Below are positions 21,367 to 33,291 of a stretch of 64,000 bases of DNA, in pieces. Under the pieces are notes generated by a model. That model saw only the letters and a list, made by a program, of their open reading frames with translations, had not been told where the DNA came from and did not search any database. Where the stretch lies: the NCBI GenBank assembly GCA_028671895.1, contig JAPMAC010000207.1, positions 6,510,001 to 6,574,000 on the forward strand. Direction: 5' to 3'. Numbering within the stretch: the stretch's first letter is position 1; each line of letters begins with the position of its first letter. The stretch is from Oenanthe sinensis. Its lineage: Eukaryota; Streptophyta; Magnoliopsida; Apiales; Apiaceae. The position numbers were made by a program, and so were the translations under genes.

Positions 21367-22790
21367 TTAGCCATTGTTTAACATCCCTAGTTCACTAACC
21401 AACTTAGAGAAAGTGGATTCATCAAATGTTTTCGTGAAGATGTCGGCTATTTGATCTTCTATGGGTACAAAATGTAACACCACAGTTCCATTCATGACAT
21501 GCTCTCTGATAAAATTTTGATGTTGTGTTATGCCAGTAGATCCATCATCTCCCCCTAGGTTGCTGCTAGGATGACTTGTTGATCCACCACTGGTATTTGT
21601 AGTATCTCTAATGTTACCATTATTTTCACCACTATTACCTGGATCATTATCATTAATGTCATCATCATTTCCTACTGCAACCTCATGTTCTTCTACGTCA
21701 TCAGAATGTGAGTCTGGATAATTATCAAATTTTAATGACTCAGAAGAATCTTCAGTTTGGATACTTGGGAGTTTAGTGTCATCAAAAGTAACATTGACAC
21801 TTTGTTTTACTTGGTGCTGATCAATTATGTACACCCTATATGCTCTTCTTGAATAACCAACAAAAATAGCTTCATGTGCCTTGGCCTCAAACTTTCCACG
21901 ATGTTCATCTCCATCTTTCAGCACATAACATTTAGCTCCAAATACATGAAAGTACTTGACTGTTGGTTTCTTGCCAGCCATAACTTTATATGATCAATCA
22001 CCAATTGTGGAGTTTCAAACTTAGAGTTCAAGAATAAAACCCACGTGTACTTTGTGAAGTCATCTATAATCACTAAGGCATATTTTTTCCTTGATATAGA
22101 CATAATATTGACTGGACCAAATAAATCCATGTGTAGGAGTTGAAATGGTTCAGTGATGTTTGTAGTGTTTGTGCCTCTTTGACTTGCTTTCTTTGACTTC
22201 CCTTTCTGACATGCCTCACACAATCCTTCTTATGTAAATTCCATCGGAGGAAGTCCTCACACCAAATCCCTCTTGACTAGAGAGTTCATTGTTTTGAAAT
22301 TAAGGTGTGAGAGTTTCTTCTGCCATAGCCAGCTTTCTTCTGATGAAGCCTTTGAATAAAAACAGTTTGCTTTATCTTCAATTTCTGAGTTGAGATCGGC
22401 TATGTACAAATGTCCTTTCCTTACTCCACGTAACGCCAGTTTGTTATCTGTAGAATGAGCTATTAAGCATTTTTCCTTGACAAAGTTTACTTTGTATCTT
22501 TTATCATAGAATTTACTAGCGCCGAGTAGATTGTGCTTAAGTCCTTCCACTAAAGAGACGTTTTCAATGATAACATTCCCAGCATTTAACTTTCCATATC
22601 TCATAGTCATTCATTTGTTGTTATCTCCAAAGGTGACGATTGGGCCAGGTCTTTCAACCATGTTTGATAGCAGGGCTCTATCTCATGTCATATGCCTTGA
22701 AGATCCGATGTCCAGGATCCATACAACCCGGTTTACCTGTTTAACTCCCTACAAATATCAAACAGATTAATTCGTCTTCGGAACCCTAAA
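21367..22790 (-). pseudogene. pol: C pol with integrase and RT deletions
   Basis: On the minus strand the order is: protease site mutated to DIGSSRHMT then stop (normally DSGCS); GAG-pre-integrase (WQKKLSHLNF, CEACQKG); and the start of integrase (LLHMDLFGPVN, VIIDDFTKYTW). At about 21980 the frame changes and the sequence jumps to the end of integrase (KYFHVFGAKCYVLKDG), losing two catalytic residues. A Ser/Asp/Asn-rich linker then passes at about 21520 straight into the RNase H tail (QNFIREHVMNGTVVLHF). The whole RT and most of RNase H are therefore missing. It ends LGMLNNG with TAG at 21367, like the end of D pol (VGMLNM). Confidence 0.85.
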
Positions 22791-24120
22791 CTAATTTGGC
22801 CCGGCATACTTAAAGAATTGACCTTTGTCAGTTTTGACAATAGATCCTTTTCGAATAATAGTATCATCCACCTTGACTGTACTTACCTTCCTATAAACAG
22901 TTTTAACAACTTTCTGTCTAGACTTAGGAATATATGTTTCCTTCTTGACAGGTGAAGGAATCGCAGTCTTGGATTTTGCAAATTTATTATTGATGTGTTG
23001 TCTAGGTGTCATGTTATCTTTATTAGCAATCATGCGTTTGAAATAAGCAGTCATAGCATTAAAAGCAAATAACATACAATTTAAAATACCACAAGGTTTA
23101 TGGCATACATCAATAATAGTTATGTTATTCAAAACAGTAAGTGTCTTAACAGTTTCTACTTCAACTTAATCAGTAGTTTTAAAGTTTTCAGTAGAATGAT
23201 ATCTGTTGTTACTATTCCTACTATTAACAAACGTATTGGGTCTGTTCACATTATTCTTTAAGTCTTTAGCACTTATACCAGGATTGGGCGATCTAGAAGT
23301 TCTCACATCTTCCACTAGTGTCTTAGGCGCACTCTTCTCTTTTTGGACATTAACTTTTTGTATGTCCTTAATCTGTTCTTCTCTTTTCTTTTCTTCCTCG
23401 AGATCCTCTAACTTCATTTCATAAGCAATTAAGATAGAACTCTCAAGGATTGGTTCATCTATAGGGGTTATGAAAAGAGGTTTAGGTATGTCTTTAACAA
23501 CATATGGGATACCCCTTTCTTCAGCACTTTTTCTGAATGGGATTATGTTGCTTGGCTTTCCTACTGATTTACTATACTCAAAACCTATTCTAACTTTTCG
23601 GTTTGTCTCCTGTTGGTCAATTAGGTTCTTTACAATATTAAAAGAATTCTTATAGGCTAGACATTTCTTCTTCTCTTCCTCTATTTGATTTCTGAGATAG
23701 GCTTCAACTTTAACATAATAACTGACTCTATTGACTTGAAAAGCTAAGTCCTCAGCCAACTTGTCATTTTTTCATTTTACCAATTTTAAAACACCATTCT
23801 CATCAGTTAGAACTTCGTTTTTGAGAATTAGTTGCTTAATTCTACCTCTTTTACCATCTAGTTCTTTACCTATCAAAGCAAACATTTTAGGGCAAGAGGG
23901 ATTTACATCTTTTCCTCCTTGTCGTGTTGGAGACAGTGATTCCTCATATGAAGTCATAAGAGTAAGATTTCCCATCTTTTCTTCATCATCATTGCATGAG
24001 TCATCCCAGCTTTTACTCTCCGCTATATAAGACGTGCCTTGATGTTTTTTCACAAGTGCATCATACTTTTCCTTGAGCTCTTCATAAGACTCTCTCTTCT
24101 TCCCTTGCTTAGGCTTCTTG
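22791..24120 (-). pseudogene. gag: C gag C-terminal half
   Basis: This is the SIRE-type gag after the zinc knuckle. KKPKQGKKRESYEELKEK (from 24120) follows what would be the last Cys of the CCHC box. A coiled-coil-like region (LVKKHQGTSYIAESKSWDDS, LILKNEVLTDENGVLKL) and a charged hinge follow. One frame is kept from 24120 to 21918, through gag into pol, and broken only by stops (for example near 23769, where TGA stands for a probable Trp TGG, and at 23166). The N-terminal part of this gag is at 62557-63092. The segment between, including the zinc knuckle, is lost. Confidence 0.8.
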
Positions 24121-25100
24121 CATTATGAATAAGAAATCATATGATTAAATTAGATAGGCTTGACACGAGTTCCATGCCTTGTATTTAATCGGGATATTGA
24201 AGGGTAGAAGGAATTAATTGTACGGTAACTAATTACTGACAAGTTCTAAGTATTTTAAGCAATGATTTCGTATTATCTGGATAGTCGTGATATGTTGAGA
24301 AGCATCACTCACAATGTAGAATAAATATAATTAATCAGATTAATTATATTTAATGAATTAATAGAATTCATATAAATAATAAATAAACTGTTTATTATTA
24401 TTTATTTCTACTACCGACTTAATATTGAACCTAAAGAGTCACCCCATAAAAGAGATTAAATTATAGATGAAGGAATAATTAATAATAGCTAGTCATTATT
24501 TATTTATGAAATAAATAATTACTTAGCAAATTTTATAAATTAATTAAATGAGATTTAATTGATTATAAATTATTTAAGATAAGATCTTAATATTATTAAT
24601 TAAATATTTAATTAAAGTAATTAAATATGAAGAGAGAATAATTTTCTAAAAGAGTTTAGAAAAAGGAATTAATGATTAAAATAGTTTTAATCATTAACTA
24701 ATTAATTAATAAGATTAATTAATTAAAAAGGGAATTAATAATAAGATATTTATAGAAAATATCTCAGCTGAGATATTTGCCTATAAATATAGGATTATAA
24801 ACCCTAATACTTCAACCCTAATATTTGTGAGAAATATTTTAAAAGGGAGGCAACCCTAATTTCCTTTCTAGCCTCCTCCTTCATCTTTTAGTTTGATTCT
24901 TGCTGGATATCTTTAGAGCACTCCACATTTGAGGGGTGATTGCAAGGATTGAAGAACAAGATCTTCTCTAGCTGTTGCCGGAAAGAAATCGAGGTATTCT
25001 TCAATTTATAAAATAGTTTTTGTATCTATATGTATGTATACATATGAATATATGCAAATAAATGTTATTCAATGCTTCCGCTGGTGCATAAATTCCTTCA
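24121..25100 (+). repeat. 5' LTR of E, missing its first ~720 bp
   Basis: It matches 61578-62556 of the 3' LTR but lacks the equivalent of 60855-61577. It ends AATTCCTTCA, then AT and the PBS. The 5' edge abuts C gag at the last knuckle Cys, with a short CA overlap. A deletion therefore removed the LTR start together with the neighbouring part of C gag. A TATA-like CCTATAAATATAGG lies near 24780-24795. Confidence 0.9.
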
Positions 25101-25101
25101 A

Positions 25102-25113
25102 TAGTATCAGAGC
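25102..25113 (+). other. Primer-binding site of E
   Basis: TAGTATCAGAGC is one base off the tRNA-iMet PBS, directly after the LTR end. Confidence 0.85.
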
Positions 25114-25537
25114 TTAGGTTGTATGAATATAGATTCGTGGTCAAGTTTCAGAATTTTATGAGCAAGTGTGTATTTATTATGATTTATACAAGAAATATCA
25201 TGTTTTAATTATGATTAATATGATACTGTTCATCAAAATTGTTTTGATAATTTTCCTGAGTTCTATAAGTGTTGTAGATCGTCCAGTTAATTTTTCATAA
25301 TTTTCTGATGCGTAGAATATTTATTATGAATTTTGAAAGCAATAATAATGATTTAATTATGATTAATTCATTACTGTTCCTCAAAATTTATTTTATATTT
25401 TTCATGTGTTCTACAAGTGTTGTAGATCGTCCAGGTATTTTTAGAATATTTTTCTGAGCAATAGATTATTTATTATGGATTTTTAAAGGATTTTTAATTA
25501 ATTCATAATTAAATAATAATATCTGGAGAAAAAAAGG

Positions 25538-25597
25538 TGTAACGCATTCTGCGCATGCGTTACAAGCTAAAAAAGGGGTTTTTAGCTTGTAACGCAT
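25538..25597 (+). repeat. Two mutually exclusive hairpins in the E leader
   Basis: TGTAACGCAT (25538-25547) pairs with ATGCGTTACA (25555-25564). The arm 25555-25573 is also the exact reverse complement of 25579-25597: a 19-bp perfect stem with a 5-base loop. Because 25555-25564 belongs to both stems, only one can form at a time. Confidence 0.85.
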
Positions 25598-26428
25598 ACC
25601 CGAGATGCGTGACAGAGTGTCTTGCACGCGCCTGATGCGCGTGCGCGCATGGGGATGCGTCAGAAACTTTTCGGGGCGCGTGCGGGCGTGTGCAAGCTCA
25701 GAATGAGGCATGTAATATACTGTTGGATTCATTTTTCCGAGTCGGTTCTAATGGTATATTACAATAATTTTTCTAAAATTGTTTCGGACTATTTAGAGCT
25801 TCCAAAAGTGGTTTAAAGCAAGTTTTAACTGTTTTAAGTTGTTTTTAAATACACCATGTGCTACATAGAGATGTATAATGCTTATATGTTGTAATATATG
25901 ATTTAACATGCCTACCTTATGTTTATTCGTGATTATATATGTGTGATATATGCTTGAATTATCATGAGATGATAGATTTAGGTGAACTTAATTAACATAA
26001 GGCGTATGTTAGACAATCTAGAATAGTGAAATTGTTTCGTGACCTTTTTTTACATATTATGAATACAATCATGAGATTTTTGTGTTTATGAAATACGTGA
26101 TTGAATATGAATTTTCAACTTAAGTGAAAGGATGATTCTGTCAAACAACAGATGTTCTATCTGTAAGAAAGGGGGTTATTAAGAGACGCCTCTTGACAAT
26201 GCTCCACCCCTGGCCTGGGATGACTCCAAGTATCAATAGTTGATTTAAAATATTTAATCCAATCTAAAAGAATCTCTTTATAATATGATTATGATTGTAA
26301 CATAATATAATCCCCTAAAATATAAAGAATATCAAGTAGTAATTGACCATAAAACACAAAGGGCTTGTGTTGGTCATAGCCTTCGAACATAATAGAATGT
26401 ATTTCTTGTTTTTGAAACTCTGTTGTTT

Positions 26429-26722
26429 CGTGCTACAGCCGAGGGCGTTGTTTCCGAAAGAAGAGATACTTGTCTATAACATGAGATGTGTATGATGAAT
26501 TGGAATCTTATGGTCATTACGTGCTACAGCCGTGGGCTATTTGAAACTAGTTTAATTATACGAGATGTTGGGATTGACTTGACTTAGAATATTGAGTTTG
26601 TCGTGCCACAGCCGTGACTCAAGTATTCAAGAGGCTAAAGTAAGATTAGGGAATAACATGAGATGTAGTTGACAAGAGTTGTCTGCCTATTGAACGTTAC
26701 ATGGCGTTTCGTGCTACAGCCG
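26429..26722 (+). repeat. Four spaced copies of CGTGCYACAGCCG
   Basis: Copies start at 26429, 26520, 26602 and 26710. ATGAGATG-like or GAGATGT sequences lie between them, so the underlying unit is a degenerate tandem repeat of about 90 bp. Its function is unknown. Confidence 0.8.
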
Positions 26723-26922
26723 AGGTTGTGTGATGGAATGTAGGATCCCTATCCCACTATCATTATGAATGCTTAATTTCAATAAGGGATATAGAAATTA
26801 GATAGAATAGTGGGAGGCACTTATGAATAAAGACCCGATTCATATGGTGTTTTAGATAATGAAATAGAGTATTTGCTAAATGTTATTATGTGTTTATTAT
26901 TTGCAGATTTACTATATACATA

Positions 26923-29001
26923 ATGTCTTCTGCACTATCACTCCATTGCATGCTCGATGCACACAAATTAACTGGTCCCAACTATGCTGATTGGCTTCGA
27001 AACCTGAGAATTGTTTTCAGGATTGAGAAGAAGGAATATGTACTAGACTCTCCTAAACCTGCTGAACCTGCTCAGGATGCACATAATGATGAACATATTG
27101 TGTATCGTAATTGGATAGATGATGCAAGACTTGCACAGTGTGTTATGCTGGGATCCATGAATGATGAGCTCTAAAAGAAACACGAGCATATGGATGCTCA
27201 CTCTATCCTTATGCATCTACAAGATTTGTATGATGTGGCAGGAAGGACAGCTCGATATGAGATATCGAAGGAGCTGTTCCGTTGTAGGATGACTGAGGAA
27301 TCATCTGTGAATGTTCATGTGCTCAAGATGATCAATTTGATTGAGCGTCTTGGACAACTTGGATTTGTCATGGATGGGGAACTGAGTCAAGATCTGGTCT
27401 TGCAATCACTTCCAGATTCATTCTCGTAGTTCGTTGTGAACTTTCACATGAACAAGTTAGATGTCAGCTTGCCCGAACTCCATAACATGCTGAAAACTGC
27501 TGAGTCGAATTTTCCTACAAAGAAGAGTTCTGTTCTTCTAATTGGTGAAGGCTCTAACCCTAAGAAGAGGAAGATGAGCCCTCCTAAGAAGAAGAAGAAG
27601 GTAGATGAGAAAAGGCCAGTTTTGCCAAAAGCTGAAGATCCCAAAAGCAAAGCTGTGTGCTTTCACTGCAACAAAGTGGGGCACTGGAAGAGAAACTGTA
27701 AGGCTTACCTTGCAGAATTGAAGAAGAAGAAGGGTGGTGAGACTACCGCTTCTGCTTCAGGTATGTTCATGATCGAACTAAATATGTCACTTAATCAAAC
27801 TTCTACTTGGGTATTAGATACCGCCTATGGTTCTCACATTTGCAATTCGTTGCAGGGACTAAGGAGAAGTAAGACTCTTGAAGAAGAGGAGTTGATCCTA
27901 CGTATGGGCAATGGAGCAAGAGTTGCTGCTGTAGCTGTAGGATCGTTTGATTTACTTATGCCTACGGGCAAGACTATTATTTTGGATAATTGTTATTTTG
28001 TTCCCTCAATTGTGAGGAATATTATTTCTATTCCCATGTTAGACTTGGATGGTTTTTCGTTTGTTATTGAGAATAATAAATGTTCAATTTTTAGAAATAA
28101 TGTTCTTTATGGTGTTGGTATTTTAAATAATGGTTTGTATGTATGTGACGTAGAACATAGTTTACTTCAAATTAAACATTGTAGTAAAAGAAAAAGAGAT
28201 GATGAAAATCCCACCTACTTGTGGCACTGCAGACTTGGTCATATTAGTGAAAATAGACTTAAGACATTGCATAAGGAAGGGTTACTAGAACCTTTTGATT
28301 TTGAATCATATCCTACATGCGAGTCTTGTCTGTTAGGAAAAATGACCAAATCTCCATTTAGTGGACATGGAGAAAGAGCTGCGGAGTTGCTTGGATTGGT
28401 ACATACAGATGTGTGTGGGCCGATGTCCACGCAAGCCATGGGTGGATTTTCATACTTCATTACTTTTACAGATGATCGATCTAGATTTGGATATGTGTAT
28501 TTGATGAAATACAAATCTGAAGCCTTTGAAAAGTTCAAAGAATATAAGTATGAAGTAGAGAAACAAACCAAGTATAGTATTAAAACCCTTCGATCAGATC
28601 GATGAGGTGAATACTTAAGTGGCGAGTTTCTAAATTATCTCAAAGAAAATGGTATAGTCTCTCAATGGACTCCTCCGGCCACTCCCCAGTTGAATGGAGT
28701 ATCCGAAAGAAAAAATCAAACTTTGTTGGACATGGTTCGATCCATGATGAGCTATACAGATCTTCCAGTATCACTTTGGGGTTATGCATTGGAAACATCA
28801 GCATATATATTGAACAAGGTGTCTTCCAAATCTGTTCCTTAAACTCCGTATGAGATATGGAAAGAAAGGAAACCGAGTCTTAAGCACGTTAAGATTTGGG
28901 GATGTCCGGCTTATGTCAAGAAAGTTGACCCCGATAAGCTAGAATCTCGATCCGTGAAATGTAGGTTTGTAGGATATCCTAAAGAGACTTTAGGGTATTA
29001 C
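26923..29001 (+). pseudogene. gag-pol: E gag-protease-integrase, first part
   Basis: It starts at ATG 26923 (MSSALSLHCMLDAHKLTG). The capsid-like domain is followed by one CCHC knuckle (CFHCNKVGHWKRNC, about 27658), protease, GAG-pre-integrase (LWHCRLGH, CESCLLGKM) and integrase (HTDVCGPM, TLRSDR, TPQLNGVSERKN). One frame holds throughout, with stops at 27172 (TAA), 27427 (TAG), 28603 (TGA) and about 28839 (TAA). The first two sit where CAA and CAG fit. The protease site reads LDTAYGS instead of LDTGCGS, so the catalytic Asp-Thr-Gly is lost. Gag and pol are in one frame, unlike D. It is broken off by F within the integrase C-terminal region (GYY). Confidence 0.9.
28997..29001. repeat. Target-site duplication of F, left copy (ATTAC)
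   Basis: ATTAC precedes the F LTR and recurs at 50918-50922 after the far LTR, 21.9 kb away. Confidence 0.93.
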
Positions 29002-32000
29002 TGTGATGCCCCCCCGACCCGGGGTCTAGATCAGGGAGTCATTGACACTCTATATGCATGCACCCTAAATAACAATAATAGAAAATACGCATATATATGA
29101 CCCCGACTACTACCTTGGACCTTTCAAGGTAATTGTATGAAACAAGCACACATCTACATTCATTTACATTTACATTTACCATAACAAAATAATATTATTA
29201 CAACTCTTGCAACATCTCAAAATCTACTAGCAAAATACAAGACTTAACAAAGTCTTTTCCTTCCAACTCTGCCTTGATCCTACCTGTTCACTGGCAGCCA
29301 GCCTAGCATAGTTTATGTAAGACATGTTCTTCCTGGTAGTCTGCTTAATACGTACCATGATTCTCAAAAGCTGTAGAGGTTAGAAAATAAAAGAATGATC
29401 CACAAAAGCTCAGCAAGTAACCATACAGGTAAAAAAAACAGTTCAACAGTGTTATATAAAATTTAGAAATCTTTTCTCGTAATCATGCTTGAAAATCATT
29501 ACTGGGCATCATTGTCCCATAATTATAATCCACAATTCCAGTCAGGGTATTCATTATTCGTAAAACTTTCTTTCATGGTTTTCACTGGTAGAAGTACAAG
29601 AGATTTGAAAAGTTTAGTTCAGGGTTAATGTTTGTAATAACTGGGGTGTAAGGTATTAAGAAACTGGTAAGTAATAATCATTACAAGGTTTAGGAACACT
29701 TTGCAAAGGTTAGATGGATAACAGGAAGTAATGTGCAATAAATGAAACGAAGTAAGAATCAAAATGTAACTGACAGTTCTATGTTATATAAAGCAGGGTA
29801 TTATAAGGCATTTCAATATTCATTACTAATCATTTCAATAAACATTCTTGTAAAACTATCATTTCATTAGGACTGAATTTTCCAAATCATTTTATAAAAC
29901 TGTCCTTTCATTAGGACCTTGTTTTCCAAGTCATTTTATAAAACCGTCCTCTCATTAGGAACTTTACTTATTAAAAACAAATCATTTTGATTGGAGTTTT
30001 CTCACAACGCCGGACAATACGGGTGATCAGCCACGTAAAGTCCCCATAACGGACCGAAGTCCCTCTGGACATAAGGAGTACTCATAAAGGTACTTATTGC
30101 CATTGGCTTTGGGCTATCTCATTATAGCCAATGACTATCTCATTATAGTCTTCACATAAAAAGTGCTGGACCGGCGTCACTCGGCCTCTTACGCCTCCAA
30201 CCTATAGGAATCCACAGAAACCATTTTGATCGGAATTCCTATAATATCAACACAATTTCTTTTTAGAAATTACCAAATCATTTGATGAAAAAGACTTCTT
30301 GAAAGTCGGATTTCATATTTAAATCCATTTTAAAATATCATAGACAGAGGTAAATTTTATTCCAAGATAAGTCTCAAAACAAGTCTCTGTTGTAATAAAG
30401 TAAGCAGAAATCATGAACTAGGGATCAGAACCGAACTTTAGTAGTAAAGTCAGGTTGCAGGGTCAATTCACAGGTATAACAAGATGTTTTGAAAATAGTT
30501 GTAAGGCATCTGATTATAATAGTAGTTAGGCAATAGCAACAGGGTACTTTCATGGTTAAAGTTCAAATAAACACAGTTAAGGAAATGGTGAAAACATAAG
30601 TCACAATTCAAGGTTAATGGTTTAAGATTTTAAAAATAGTTTATAAGCTGTCAGTAGTAGCTCAGGGATTGAAAAGTTTAAAGTATAATTAAAAACTGGT
30701 ATAAGGTTGCAGCTTAAGTAAAACAATTAAAGTAAGGCAGGCTGTAACTCAAAACAGTTGAGATAAAGTAAAATAATCGCAGGGTCATAAAACAGTTCAT
30801 AAAATAGTGCTTATGTTTAAAGAGGTTAGGCAGTAGTTACTTGCCTCAAAAAGGAATGCTACAGCTGCTGAACAGGTAGATCTCCCTATACCAACACTAA
30901 CTTTCTACTTTTGCTTTCCCTTTGTCTTTCACCTCAATGTCCTTCGTAGCTACACATAAATAGTACTATATCAGTATCTTATACACTCTCGACGTTCTCT
31001 TTAACGTCTAACTATTCTACCCTTTACGAAACCATAGTACTATATTACTATAATACTCATCTTATCACGGAGTAAACAAACTTGCATCATATAATTAGAA
31101 GTCATATTCAGTTACTCAAACATTCACTAACTGGCACATCACATAACTCATATCAGACTTTGTTATTAGCAAAAAATCCATTTATTAAACAGAAATATAT
31201 TGGCAACTATATAGCACATAGTATAGTAACAACTTCTTTAATCATTTACTACTATTACTATTCTCAACTGGTAGCATTACTTTTACAGGGACGACGTGCC
31301 AATAATAATTTTAAAGAATCATTTGTTTTTAGAAAAATTCGGCAGCATCTCCCCTATAATTGAAGCTACCCGTCGGAATACAACCGACACAAACACTCAT
31401 CCAATCGTATATATATCCAGCCAATCACATATTATTCCAAATCTAAGTCATACAAAACAATGTCTATACAATTATATAATTAGCATTACTATTGCCATTT
31501 AATTATAAAATTTCGAATATATTATTATTATTATATATATATATATTCGTAAAATAGGCTACTATAATACAAACTTCCAAGTACTCAAGCAAATTTGTCC
31601 CAAATTCTCATATATCATTCGAATGTCTACCAAAAATTATTAATTAACATCAAACCTCATATAATACTCATATTACATTATTTTCGAAAACAAATATATA
31701 TGTATATAATTATCATACATTCGAATTTACATAAACAATTGCAATCAACATTAATTCGGCTATATACCAACTAATTAATCCATTTTTCATCTCAATGGCA
31801 GCCCCACCAAACTTAGCATGCTTCGAATAAAACATAATACATATGAATTGCCCAGAAAATAAATAATACAAACGGAAATTCAAGAACCAACCGGAATTCG
31901 ACATGCAGTTCAAATTAATAGCAAGAATTGGCATGCAAACCATATATGCTATGAATCACTAATCAACACACTATTAGCAATTACAATGATCGGAAACGAG

Positions 32001-33249
32001 GCCAAGTTGAATGATTTTGGTCGGGAAAAAAATAAGAAACGAACCAAGAGTCTACATGCAATTCATATAAATTATAAAATCATATGTTTGCAGTCACTAG
32101 TATTGTTATCACACAAAAACGAAGCGGAACAAGTTCATTCCAGTCGCGGGCTCGCCGGAGCTCATCGCCGGCGACGGCAGTGAATGATTAAAGGTCCGAT
32201 TTCAGCCCTTTTTCACTCAAACTGCACCTAGGCCGCTTGTTCTAGCTTCACTCTAGCACTACCAACTCGATTATAAGCATGAAGAGGTTTGCATGCAAAC
32301 AAAAATCCGATCGCCATCATATATACACACGACTCATATATATATATGTGCATAATTTCCATCAAACAGCCATATAAGCAATACAAGTAGTAGACAATCG
32401 GGAAAAACGAAGAATCGCAGTAAGAACACACATACACAGCACGTAGCAAGGTAAGGAGAAAAATCACAGCAAAGAGAGAGAGGCGGCCTGAACAAAATGG
32501 TGCAGAGCAAGAATGGGGAGAAATGAGTGCTGCTGTTTTAATAAAAGGCAGGGGCAAATGCGTCATTTCACAATTGCAAATTTTTGATTTAAAAATGATT
32601 AATAAATCAAATTTTGATATAAAATGGGTACAAAAATAACTTTTATATTTTTAAAATAAAATATATAATTTTATAAGCTCACCCATATTTTTAAAATATT
32701 TTTCTGATGAACAAATATTTAAATAAAAATCGGGGAAGTTTAAGCACTTTAAATGGAAATAAGAGTAGAAAAATCCTTAAAACTATTTTGGGGTTCAAAT
32801 AAAATAAACTTTTATTTTAAAAAAGTCTCAGAATATATAAAGAACATTTTGGAAAAGATTTCATGATTTTTGGACATTCCAATAATTAAATATGGAATTT
32901 AGAAGAGAAATATTTTCAGGATAAAACAGAACTGAGAAAATCATATAAAACTATTGGGACTGAATTAAATCACAAAATCATTTTTAGAAAGTCTCTAAAA
33001 TCACATAGAAGCTACATAAAAAATTTCATAATTATTGGACACGCCAATAAATTTATAAAAATCAAATAGTTACTCCATTCAGCATGAAAAATCAATTAAT
33101 CACTTTAATAAGGCACCTAAACACATTGTGGTCAAACAGGCAGTCAACTAGACATATAAAATAAACACATACCACATCTTATCACATTGGAGCACAAAAA
33201 TATTACATCTTATATTAATTAAATATATAAAAATATCTCAATCGTTACA
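29002..33249 (-). repeat. 3' LTR of F (4248 bp)
   Basis: In plus orientation it starts TGTGATGCCCCC and ends AATCGTTACA. It carries no long sense ORF. Short open stretches near 31082-31502 and 31986-32566 are not conserved as proteins between the copies. It is AT-rich except for a GC-richer block at about 30000-30240 (ACGCCGGACAATACGGG). Almost 4.2 kb is unusually long for an LTR. Confidence 0.95.
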
Positions 33250-33250
33250 T

Positions 33251-33263
33251 TCTCCCCCCCCCC
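33251..33263 (-). other. Polypurine tract of F
   Basis: On the minus strand this is an uninterrupted G run ending GGGGAGA, one base before the 3' LTR. Confidence 0.88.
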
Positions 33264-33291
33264 TTATAAGGATTCTGTCCCCAGAATCAGT

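Larger units (their letters stand above)
20064..24120 (-). mobile_element. Element C, middle fragment (pol-env spacer, pol, gag C-terminus)
   Basis: On the minus strand this runs from the last zinc-knuckle Cys of gag (24120) through the gag hinge, protease, partial integrase and the RNase H end to the pol-env spacer. It is bounded by the truncated E LTR at 24121 and by the D duplication. The domain order matches D in reverse orientation. C's remaining gag lies at 62557-63092, on the other side of E. Confidence 0.8.
25114..26922 (+). other. E leader (about 1.8 kb, non-coding)
   Basis: I see no gene in this stretch. Two structures stand out. One is a GC-rich island at 25535-25700 with overlapping hairpins, in a surrounding of about 25-30% GC. 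The other is four copies of CGTGCYACAGCCG at 26429, 26520, 26602 and 26710, each in a degenerate unit of 80-110 bp. The leader ends in TTTATTATTTGCAG (to 26906), an acceptor-like sequence just before the gag ATG at 26923, so part of it may be an intron. Confidence 0.7.

Noticed and set aside
31082..31502. Small ORFs in the F LTR, partly present in the second copy (40492-40698)
   Set aside because: They are not consistently open in both LTRs, start at different places and lie in non-coding LTR sequence.
32228..32566. Cys/Leu-rich minus-strand ORF in the F LTR, with a shortened relative at 50289-50519
   Set aside because: It could encode a small hydrophobic peptide and lies on the sense strand, but the second copy is shorter and diverged at the end. 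I see no family resemblance, so it is not called a gene.
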